Source: Galerina marginata
Lineage: Eukaryota; Basidiomycota; Agaricomycetes; Agaricales; Galerinaceae
NCBI GenBank assembly: GCA_023014335.1
Contig: JAECYW010000022.1
Span: 1,054,001 to 1,118,000, forward strand
Direction of reading: 5' to 3'
Length of the DNA: 64,000 nucleotides
Positions 36,378 through 46,103 of the stretch are shown one piece after another. The notes beneath the pieces are model-generated. The model ran no database searches and was not told the origin of the DNA. It was given only the letters and a program-made list of their open reading frames with translations. Both the position numbers and the translations under genes were made by a program. Position 1 is the first letter of the stretch. Each line of letters begins with the position of its first letter.

Positions 36378-36723
36378 TGCTTCCCCATCATTCGTTATTG
36401 TAAAATTTCAATGAAAGGACGGTAGCGGTGAACTGGCGTTGTATAGATTTGATATAATATTGTTCCTGTATTTTTAAAACAAAATGATCGATGATAAATT
36501 CACTGACTCTGATAATGGCGCGTGGTTGTAGAATGGCTACATCATTAAATGACGCCTGTCCTTGCATGTTGCCCCTGATGTGATTATGTGAAATTTGAAA
36601 CACTTAAAGTAGGCGCCGATGGGCGCTTGTAGTACAAAGTGGTCGACGTCTATTTGGAAACAAATTTGGACATACAAGTTCTACATATTTTTTGATCGCT
36701 TCAATTCCGAGACTAACGTAGAA
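36378..36723. other. Intergenic, convergent
   Basis: 346 bp between convergent genes (PPxY protein B and PAL). AT-rich 3' flanks; nothing else was seen. Confidence 0.5.
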
Positions 36724-39368
36724 CTATTTAGAGACCTGTCCTGCAAGTACTTCCAAGAGTACTTCGTTCATCCTGGGGCCCTCGAAAGCCCGGAAGATCT
36801 TCCCAATCTCGGTTCCAATCTCGGTGGTGTCCTTGCAAGGATCTCCCCAATGAATGCGTACGCCGAGCTCTCCCCTCACAAACTTGTACAATGCGCTGGT
36901 CCTTCCCAAAAGGTTTGCCGCCAGACATTCAGGGCCTGGACGATAGGTGTCCCGTGCCTCAAGGTATATGTTGAGGGCTTTAACTGAGAGGGAGCTACGC
37001 CACGCCTCAATCTGAGCAAGGGAAACCTCGACCGGAGGCTTCTGGGCTCCAAAGAGGCCAATAAGAGTTGCGCTCAAAGAGGACATTATGTTGTCAAATC
37101 GAGGGGCCGAATCCTGATCGGTGGTTTCGTTCAAGAGAACGACGACTTGGTTGGTGAGAGCAAGCAAGAATGGCTCATCAATGGTGAGGATTGCACCGAA
37201 ATGGGCGAGGGTGTTGTTCCTCAGGACGGAAAATAGACCCTCTCGGAATACCACTTCCATTGCTCGGAGGTCAGTCGCTTGGCAAAGGGAATACAGGTGT
37301 GTAGCCATAATCTATTTTGTCTTTTATTCAGCTATTTAATATGTCAGGCGAGTAGGACATTACATACCATCCGCGTTATTTTGATAGCGTCAAATGTGTA
37401 CCTGGCGCTAATCAAGGCAAGGGAATTGATGGCCCTGGAAAGCGTGTTAATCATGCCAAAGTTCCTGCAAAATTATGATGAAACTCACTGATTGTGCATT
37501 TCAGCAGACACTACGTGAGTGCTAACAGGATTCGCAAGGTAGGCGATTTCTAGGTGCCAAAGGATTGTCATCAGTCGGGTCCTTGGTACTAAATCAAAGC
37601 TTACCGGATAGGTAAGAGGCAGCGGCGACATCTGCAACCTTGAGGCTGTAATCCAAGCTTGGCTCGTTGACAGAGAGATTGGGAGGCAATCCACGGTTCA
37701 TATGGTTATTGAGCAGCTCAGTCATCTGTGAATACGTCAATTTAGCTGCAAAAAAATTGTGCGGTCAGGAAGGTGCCATAAATAACCAAAAAGCATCTTC
37801 ACCTAAGTGAGCCAGAACTAAACGACTGTGCTCCATCGCCTGCGGCAATTTAAGTTAGTTATCACGAACGGCCATATAAATAGTATATTCACGGATGTAA
37901 TTCTAAATTCTACAGTGAGATTGATGCAATACTCCAAAAAACGCAAAGGACTTACGACATGGCCATGAAATTTGCTCCATGGTGCAGGAAATGACCGTCA
38001 ATGTCGACAATAGGATTATCGGTGGTCGAGTTGAGCTCGACACTGATCGCCTTTTCAGCAGAAAGCAAAGTTTCGAGCTGCGGTCCGATCCACTGAGGCG
38101 CTCCTCGGAGGCAGTACCGGTCTTGACGCAATTTTCCTTCGGGGTCCGCTTCCTCATGCTGGACCTTTGCCAGTTTGGAAGATTTAAGGATGTACCTGAT
38201 ATTTGCGGCGACTTCGATTTGTCCTGGGTGTGGGCGAGAAATATCATGGAGATAGGGTTCGAAGGGCTCTCGCGAACCCTTGATTGCTTCGACGCCTGCA
38301 ATAAAATTGTAAAACTCAAGAAGAACGTGCGTTTGTCAACAACGTACCGAATGCCGAGAGGACCTGTGCGGCAATTGCCAACGAATGGCAGTCGTGGATG
38401 GCGAGGGCTGCCACTGCGGTAGATGCCCCGGTTCCGTTTACCAAACCCAGACCCTCCTTTGCGATGTATTCAACAGGCTCAATGTTCAGCCTCTCCAAGA
38501 GGGCCTTCGCATCATAGATTTTTCTTTCCCCCCTAAACGTAAGAAAATGTTAACACGAAAGTCAGGAAAGAACCGTCAATCGACTTACCCGGACCCATAC
38601 CACGCACGGATGTCCGGATTGCCGGTGAGAACGCTAGAAATATACGAGAGCGGTCCCAGATCTCCTGAGGCGCTAATGCTCTGCCTCAAGGGGGCGCATG
38701 GCGCTACGCCATGGCAAAGGAGCTTGTATAAGCCTTCTATAACAATCCACCGAGTGCCTGATTGGGCCCGTATAATAGAATTCAGGCGAACAAACATAGT
38801 GCCACGAATCCATTCTTCGGGCATCATAAGAGCGTGGTCGTCCGGACTGAGCTCCCCTTCAAAGGAAGGAAGAACGCCGCACTGGCACGTGGCAAGTAAA
38901 GATTTCTGGACACCAACAAAAATAAGTCTCCTCGTCTGTTTTTGATTCTGATAGGCTGAGCTGACCTGCAAGAGCGCCGTCCTCCTTGTTCGGGTGGTCG
39001 CTGAATTAGGAAAACGTTATAATACAATCCCTAATGGGTGTAATAAACCAATCTTACCACTGCCACCGAAACCCGTGGTAACCCCATATTGACTTTGTTC
39101 CCCGAGCGCTAAGTCTTGAACGACATCGACTGCAGCACCGACGCGGGCTTTTCGAGAGTCAGAGTCGTCGATTCCTGGTATATAACCGTGACTGATGTGG
39201 CATGTTATTATACCGTGTCGTTCGTCGTTGCTCAAAGAATGCTCACCGACAGACAGCAATGACGGAGGCAACGTCAAGACTAGCGCCGTCAATTTTGACG
39301 ATGCGGTCTTTGGAGACGTAGTCTTGAACGGTTTGAAGTTGCTTTGCGAAGCCGAGAATGTGGTTCAT
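36724..39368 (-). CDS. PAL: Phenylalanine ammonia-lyase (MIO-type aromatic amino acid lyase)
   Basis: Twelve exons (minus strand): 39368-39247, 39191-39058, 39000-38966, 38905-38589, 38532-38348, 38295-37956, 37902-37893, 37839-37803, 37745-37605, 37549-37489, 37434-37368, 37311-36724; 678 aa, slightly short of the usual 700-740. Family role: deaminates L-Phe (or Tyr) to cinnamate (or coumarate) plus ammonia. The Ala176-Ser177-Gly178 triad that forms the MIO cofactor is intact (ISASGDL). The catalytic Tyr76 lies in YGVTTGFGG. The RPHPGQ, ADPEGKLRQDRYCLR, NSTTDNP and NPVSTH signatures are all present. Exon 7 is a 10-nt microexon. The residue pair at the substrate-ring position (after QKSLLA) is Thr103-Cys104, not the His-Gln I recall from yeast-type PAL. 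It is divergent from the neighbouring dioxygenase gene. Confidence 0.95.
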
Positions 39369-40135
39369 CTTTGAGGCTAGAGCGAATAATCTGCAGTTAA
39401 GTGAACGACACAAGGTCTTTTATACCTTTCCTTGGCATCCTTGCATAGCTTCTTTATTTACAAAAACATAGAAAAACATTTTCTGGTGTTCATAAATTTG
39501 CCGGATGAGCACAACCGACTAACATATGGACAGTTCTATGCTGTTATAGTCCGATATCCGTGGAGTTGACGACCTAAATGAACTCACGAATGAGTAAGAG
39601 TTATTGGAACGCATAGGGGGGGAGTTTCTCGATCCGAGTCCCGTTTTAGCGGCAATTATACACCGGCCTTCTGCCCATAACACCACGCTCCACTTACTCT
39701 GGTTAATTGCGACATTTTTTCGACGCCTGATGTTGATTTACAATAATAGCGACCTTAGGCTTGCAGTACAGGCGAAAAATTCGTTACGAGATGTCGACTA
39801 ATTTTAGTTTTGGAGAATGCGGCCTTGTGCGAACATCAAAACTCGGAGATAACTTATGAGGTATAAATGTCACGGCTACGGACGGCGAGTGGTACCTACG
39901 AGTACATATCAGGCTGATTCCATAATTTCCATTGTGTAAGAAGTTGGAGAACTGGAAAATTCTCAAGTTGCCTTCGCCTATGAGCACGAGCGAAGCGACA
40001 AATGTCAGAATATTCGTCCGTCTCCGCCTACCTCGCAGGTTTACAAACTTCTCTCATGCTTATTCAAGGATTTTTTGGAGGCATTTAAGAGAGAAGCAAT
40101 GCCACCAACGTTCGTAACATAGCCCAACATCAGAA
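39369..40135. promoter_or_regulatory. Shared divergent promoter region of PAL and dioxygenase
   Basis: 767 bp separate the start codons of two divergently transcribed metabolic genes. No coding frame is supported. Co-regulation is an inference from the head-to-head layout. Confidence 0.45.
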
Positions 40136-41603
40136 ATGGATTCTCTCCTTCACAGGGATTCGGTCCCCGCGTTTCCTTCTGAAATTCCAACCCATCCTCT
40201 CCAAGTGATCGACTACGACTTGGTTTTGAAGCGGGACAAGAACGAAATCGAAAGGTTTTGGCAAGCCTGCAAAAACCTTGGTGTAAGCAAGTTCTAGTTA
40301 TTCGATCCTACGGTGCTAACAACATCCTAGTTTTTCTAGCAAGTAACTATCCTGTAATCAATACTCTGCAACTCACGATTGTAACAGCATCAAGAACCAT
40401 GGTGTAGATTCTGAAAAGATCTTCCATGTAGGTGGGAAAGCGATGTCCATTCCAATGGAAGAAAAACTCGCCTACGAACATGAAGGCACTAAGGGCAGTA
40501 GTTTTGGGTAAGTACTTCACAAAGCAACTCCGTAAGTGATTACTCACGAGCTTCCTTCCTGACCGCAGGTACAAACCCCCCGGAGCGAATTTAACAGACT
40601 CCTCTGGGGCGGTTGACACGGTGGAGTGGTGGAATATCGCAAAAGACGACATTCTGGCGCACCCAAACGTCATTCACCGAGCTTATGCTCCAGTAATTAA
40701 CCAGAATATGACGGAGCTCAAAGATTTTGTGTCAGCTTCCGAAACTGTGGCTCGAACGCTTCTTAGCATTTTGAATGACCGCCTGGACTTACCCAAGGGA
40801 TTCCTTGACGGCTGTCATGCGAGTGAAGAGCGAAGCACTTGTGAGGCGACAATTATCAAGAACCCGGGGACCGAGAATCCCAAGCCGATCACTGAGGCTC
40901 AGTTAGCCATTGGAGCGCACACTGATTTCGGCTCCTTGGTGAGTGGGAACCGTTTCGTTCTTTCGTTAATATGGCATTTGAGCTTCAACAAATCCCGTTA
41001 TCAGTCACTTTTGCATAACATTTGCGGTGGTTTACAAGTTCTGGTTCCCGGAACTAGTACCTGGCAGTACGTTAAACCGTTGGATGGTCACATAATATGC
41101 AACTTGGGCGATGCAATGGCCATCTTTAGCGGCGGAATTCTGTAGGGACTATGTTTTTGTTTTCAAAATGACGTGTGCTGACATTGATTCGCAGGCGATC
41201 CAATGTCCACCGGGTTGTGTATGTTTTTCTATTTAAAATTCGAGAATATTCCAGTAACCTCAAGCATAATTCTTGTAGGCCGCAACCCGGGGACCAGGGA
41301 AAGTGGGATCGTTGGACCTTGGTTTACTTTTTCAGGCCACATGCAACTTGCGAGTTAAAAACGCTCGTTGAGGAAAGTCCCCTCATTAAGAATGCCGCAA
41401 GCTTGCAAAACAGTGTAAATGTTCCACCTGGCTCGACTGCAGAAGAATGGTTCAAGCGTCGCACGAAGTATTTTCGGGCAGATAGCTCCGCAGTGGGTTC
41501 CGTTTCCACCCACTGTCTCCAATTCCATTTTGACAAGCGATCCATACAGGCCACCGACGGATGGAAGTATTCTCGTGGAACAGAGCATAATGAAACGGAG
41601 TAA
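40136..41603 (+). CDS. 2-oxoglutarate/Fe(II) dioxygenase, isopenicillin-N-synthase-like
   Basis: Eight exons: 40136-40282, 40331-40338, 40388-40507, 40569-40938, 41005-41141, 41195-41218, 41279-41492, 41550-41603; 357 aa. It has the N-terminal DIOX_N region followed by the double-stranded beta-helix core. Iron ligands are His209 and Asp211 (GAHTDFGSL) and His266 (RSNVHRVV). Arg280 with Thr282 (DRWT) is the expected 2-oxoglutarate anchor. The end (WKYSRGTEH) is typical of fungal members. Exon 2 is 8 nt (completing Gly-Phe-Phe-Tyr) and the intron after it uses a GC donor (GCAAGT); both are needed to join the conserved KNHGV strand. Fungal members oxidise small molecules in secondary metabolism; the substrate is unknown. 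Confidence 0.92.
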
Positions 41604-41801
41604 TCTGTGGATACATACGAGTTATAGTGAGCCAGGATGGAAACGATATAAGACGTATTTCGAGAAATCAAAATTTGAATGAGTACTCCGAGATAGTAAA
41701 TCGTGGGAATGCATAAGCAGCATAATATTTACGACATCGCCAAACAACCGCCAAACTCTGTTAATTACATAACAAAACAAACCTTCACCGTGCCCCCATC
41801 C

Positions 41802-42125
41802 TCACAGCCTCCACTTTAAATTCCCGATAAATGCCCTGCGGGCGATGCCTGGACTCTGAACATCTAATCGAATATTATGGAAATTCCCGCGACCTATTTT
41901 TGTGCCTACGGCTTCAACACCATTCGCATTCTGCTTCCACGTCCCATCAGCCTCATACATGGCCAAAACGATGCCCAGCACCGCTCCGAGTGCCCCTCCC
42001 CTCCAATGAGGTATGTGGGCCGGAAAATTAAGGATTTTGGGCAGGAGGAAAGTGCGTTGCACTAGGTATGTCGCGAAAACGACCCCTGCTGTGCAGCTAA
42101 CCCACACCTCAAATCCCAGCGCCAA
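41802..42125 (-). CDS. Possible small membrane protein, 107 aa (weak)
   Basis: Single-exon frame with two hydrophobic segments (about residues 7-28 and 42-58) separated by a short loop containing FPAHIPHWRGG. No recognised family. It is supported only by the ordered hydrophobicity pattern and an ATG start. It could be a chance ORF. Confidence 0.28.
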   Translation of the reverse strand: MALGFEVWVSCTAGVVFATYLVQRTFLLPKILNFPAHIPHWRGGALGAVLGIVLAMYEADGTWKQNANGVEAVGTKIGRGNFHNIRLDVQSPGIARRAFIGNLKWRL

Positions 42126-42215
42126 TCCAGTGCCGCCGCCCTCCTACGTCGTCGATGCAGTGACGCTGTGCCACCGCCGCTGCATCGTACAACACTCCCC
42201 CACTTTGTCGACGTG

Positions 42216-42506
42216 GCCGCGGCGGTCACTCTGCCTCCACCACGAAAGACGTCGACAAGGATAACGCAGGCAATGCCACTGTTACTGCCTCCTCCACCTG
42301 CGTCGACGTGGCTAACGCATACTTGCATGCGCCTTGTCAGCCACCGTGGATACAGTTGACCACCCCAACGTCTTTCACCTTGCCGCCGCGGTCACGCTGC
42401 TTTCACCACTTCGAACGAAATTGACGTCGTCCACGTCCCAATTACCAGCTTCTCTACGCCACACCACCGTTGCTACCCCTCCACCCGCGTCGAGGCAGCT
42501 AACGCA
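42216..42506. repeat. Two diverged direct repeats
   Basis: GCCGCGGCGGTCAC at 42216 recurs as GCCGCCGCGGTCAC at 42382, and CGTCGACGTGGCTAACGCA near 42301 recurs as CGTCGAGGCAGCTAACGCA near 42488. The spacing differs (about 166 and 187 bp), so indels have accumulated. Origin unknown. Confidence 0.5.
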
Positions 42507-43871
42507 GACCGCGTTTATCTTCTCAACCACCACTGACGTAGTCAACGTGGCCGAACCAGCTGCGAATACTGCAACTCTCTCAACATCCCCAGCTCCGTAG
42601 CAGATACAAGCCACGCGATATTAACAGTGTTCGACGACTAACTGGCTTCCCACCCCCGTTCGTACACAATGTCAAATCGAACGTCATACGCGAAACAGAT
42701 TCAAGGAAGACACCCCCTTGCCCCAACCTTGTCATCACTTGCGCCTTTGGCAGGCTAGCTGACCCGTATGCTGTCGTTTGCCAACTCGCAGCTCCCTGCA
42801 ACCATTCCTTTTGCCCTGTTTTGCCATCTCCATGCCTGCGCACACCATTCAGCAAATTTAATAGTGAATGAGCTTGTCACCGAAGTCAAACCTGCAACAA
42901 GACACTTACCAAATTGCGAGTACCTCTCCGACCCCGCTCTTCGCCACTTCCCGCCTTCTCAGTGATTTCATGCATTGCCTGTTCTTGCTTTGGGCATTGA
43001 TCTTTGAGGCGAAGGCTTACTACACCCAGCTGCTCATTTGGACGCCTTTGTTTACAGGAAGTGGAAAGCGTTCATCAGAGCAGCGTACAACTCCACCTCG
43101 AAATGCTTGTCCTCATTGTCGTTGTCTCGGCATGCGGACACCGTATCCTTCTAGTTTGCTCTCTACCCATATTGCATCTTTGCCATGCCGGCACAGTGGA
43201 GTACCAGTAGAGTTGGGACTGCAGCTGGAACTATTTCTGAAACGTCGTCCGCTCAGCGCCACTTCTGCCATTCCTTTCACAATTGGTACGTGAATTATTT
43301 ATTCCCACTTCTCTGTGTTACCTGGCCTACCTGCATTGATCAATGAAGAAGAATAGATTCATATATGCCATGCCAGATAATGGCCATCAAGCCAAGTTGA
43401 GACTAAATATCCACCGTTTTTGATATTCTTGGAGTCATTTTGAAGGGTAAAACCATACGGGTATCGTTTCATCCCATTACTTTTTAGCCGTTTTTTTTTA
43501 CGGTAGAAAATTAATGATGTAATTGGACTATCGATTATGACGACCAAAAAACGTGACTAGGATAACGAGCGAAACGTGACTAGATTGCGGAGTTTTAAAG
43601 AGGAACAAAATTTACTTTTATTTGGTAGGGTCGCAGATGTTGTAAAACCTGGACTTAAGAGTCCAGGCATTTAATCTTCTAACCGCCAGCATCAAAAGGC
43701 CTATAAGCCTAGAACGAATCTCGTAAAAAAAGGCCTGGTTTTTCTTTGAAGCGAAGGCAATTAAAATGCCGAACTCTAGGCGTCGGCAGAATCGCCGTCG
43801 CCGACCGACCATTATGATTATTCGACAGCTCCCACAGTGTGCCCTTGCTCTTCACCCACTTCCTTCAAAGT

Positions 43872-45794
43872 ATGGACAACGGGATTCTACTTGAAGATCT
43901 CGGAGCAGAAAAGTCGCCGAGTATTCATCGACGAGACAAAGGTGAATCGGAACACTGTGACCCAAAGACTGGATTCGAGGAAGTGCTGGCAGTTGAAACG
44001 AGCGTCTCGAACGTGTATGGTGACGAGGAAAATCCTCGCTTACCACTCGTAGACAAAGTGAGCACGGTTTCTTCAATATTACTGTATTAATCTGACCTAC
44101 GTTGCAGGGGCGTGAAGCATGGACGTTCTGCATTTCTGCTTGCGTTTTCGAAACTTTTATATGGGGGTGGAATAATACTTACGGCATATTCCAAGGTTCG
44201 TCTTTGTGACGAGACAGCTACCATCCATGACTCTAAGAGCAACCGTAAAGATTACTACAGCTCCAATCCCCCGTTCGAGAAGGCGTCGCCGGCAGCGATC
44301 TCAATCATCGGTACAGCATCTTTGGGCATTCAGTATATGGAAATTATCGTCATCATAGCTTGTACGTTCATCCTGCATAAAGTGTATTTGCTTCAACTCA
44401 TGTCTCCAGTGTTCCAACGTTACCCAGAATATGCCAAACCTGCGATGTGGATTTGTCTCTTCATCTGCGTTGTATCTCTAATTGTATCAAGCTTTGCTAC
44501 AGAGGTATGGCTTCTTGCGTCATTGACCGCTCAGGTACTGATTGACGCAAAGATATGGCACCTTATTGTGCTGCAAGGCGTGATTTTCGGACTAAGCGCT
44601 GGAATTCTTTACGCACCTATAGTCATGTGGCTGTCAGACTGGTTTATTATCCGTCGCGGCCTTGCGGGCGGTATTATTTTTGGAGGATCAGGTGTAGGAG
44701 GATTTATTTTTCCTCTTGCGATGGGCTATCTTCTTGATGCGGTGGGCTTTAGGTGGACTTTGAGGTTCGGTTATCCTTGCATCGTCTATCCACGTTCGTG
44801 TGCTGATTTAGGCAAAGAATATGGGCCCTGACATTAGGTGTCTGTTGTGGCATCGCCCTCATTGGTGTCAACCCAAGGACACCCATTCGTCGGAGTAGCA
44901 TGGACATTCCTCGTCACCCCTGGTTTCCTCGTGATCTATCACGACTGAAAAGCCCGCTACTTGCTATAATTGTAAGTACTATCGCGCAGTAATCCGGCAA
45001 CCATAAACTGACCGCCTTCTAAGCTTGGAACCAATATCGTACAAGCACTCGGATTCTTCCCCGTTAGTTTATTTATCCCCACTTACACCTCGTCTCTCTC
45101 CTCGGCAACTTTGCCCTCCACCATCGTTCTTGCGTTATTCAATGCGGCTTCTGTCATTTTTTACATCATGTTCGGGCGAGTCTGCGATTCATACCCGTAC
45201 CCATACGTCATATTAGCAAGCGGTGTTGGCAGTTCATTGGCGGCACTCCTCCTATGGGGATTCGCATCCTCTCTTGGTTGGGTTTTTGGCTTTGCCGCAG
45301 TCTTCGGTGGATTGGTGGGTGGCTACTCTTAAATGACTTGACCAAGTTTTATTCTGACGATTGGTTTCCTACCAGAGCGGAGGTTTCCCTGGAGTCTGGC
45401 CTGCTGCCGCGTCAGAGATCGGAGGTGAATCCTCTTCTCTAAGTAAACGTCAAGTTGCTGGCTGACCATGATTTTATAGGCTCTCTAAACCATATTACTA
45501 GCTTGGCGTTTGGCTGTTTTGCAGTCGTGAAAGGCATTGCGGCCATAGTTGGCCCAATTATCGCTGCTTCACTACACGACCGGAGCAACCACGCGAAGAC
45601 TGTCTATGGTGGATTCGGCTTCCGTAATGTCGAAATCTTTGTTGGTATGCCCAACCTCTCCAATGCTAGTCTTTACGTTGTACTGAAAAGCGACGTTCAT
45701 AGGGTCCATGGCCGCTGCTACCGGCGTTGGGGCAATTGTATTATTGTTTTATTCGAAGTCAAACAGGAAAGACAACAAAATCGCTCCACAGTAG
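43872..45794 (+). CDS. MFS transporter, monocarboxylate-transporter (MCT/SLC16) type
   Basis: Ten exons: 43872-44057, 44108-44195, 44251-44361, 44410-44504, 44553-44764, 44812-44971, 45024-45314, 45376-45424, 45480-45644, 45703-45794; 482 aa. A hydrophilic cytosolic N-terminus (about 60 residues, acidic) precedes about 12 predicted membrane segments. Family-typical stretches include GTASLGIQYME, FQRYPEYAKPAMW, the LYAPIVMWLSDWF region, RRGLAGGIIFGGSG, and SGGFPGVWPAAASEI in the second half. Fungal members carry monocarboxylates, riboflavin or related organic anions across the plasma membrane. Its position between the PAL/dioxygenase pair and laccase suggests export or uptake of an aromatic acid, which is inference. 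Confidence 0.93.
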
Positions 45795-45813
45795 CTCAAA
45801 ATTAGGGCAATCA

Positions 45814-45830
45814 TCGATAGATAGATAGAT
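45814..45830. repeat. Short GATA microsatellite
   Basis: CGATAGATAGATAGAT, about four GATA units just after the MFS stop codon. Confidence 0.7.
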
Positions 45831-45889
45831 CAATGTAATAATTTATGATCAGCTCTATTAAGTCATTGTGGAGTAGGCCTAGGCCTGGC

Positions 45890-46080
45890 CTACTCTAGCA
45901 GTGCAGTCCAAGGCTAGCGAAGGCCGGGAAGTGGGATAGGTAGTGCGCTATCGCGTCGCTCGCAAAGGCAAGAGGCAAGCCAAGGTTTGTATTCTGAACA
46001 AGGAACGATCGCCCGGCATACAGCCGCTAATGGAGAGATCTAGCTAATCTAATCAGGCTCAAGCGGCTCGGCCCAGAGAG
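45890..46080 (-). repeat. Dispersed repeat fragment, copy B (inverted relative to copy A)
   Basis: On the minus strand it reads GGCCGAGCC...GAGCCTGATTAGATTAGCTAGATC...ATTAGCGGCTGT, resembling 30572-30650 on the plus strand at roughly 70 percent by eye over 80 bp. It touches the laccase 3' end. No coding capacity. Confidence 0.4.
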
Positions 46081-46103
46081 AAACTGAAATCCGTGGGTAT
46101 CCT

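Larger units (their letters stand above)
41604..43871. other. Long gene-poor interval with diverged internal repeats
   Basis: 2.27 kb between the dioxygenase and the MFS gene. It contains a weak minus-strand ORF (41802-42125), a C-rich stretch with two imperfect direct repeats near 42.2-42.5 kb, and AT-rich sequence at 43300-43800. Other frames are short, off-composition and overlap on both strands. Confidence 0.5.
45795..46103. other. Intergenic with repeat fragment
   Basis: 309 bp between convergent MFS and laccase genes. It consists mainly of a short GATA repeat and the dispersed-repeat fragment listed separately. Confidence 0.5.

Noticed and set aside
42868..43293. 141-codon plus-strand frame
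   Set aside because: Overlaps another frame of similar length and lacks ordered hydrophobic or domain pattern.
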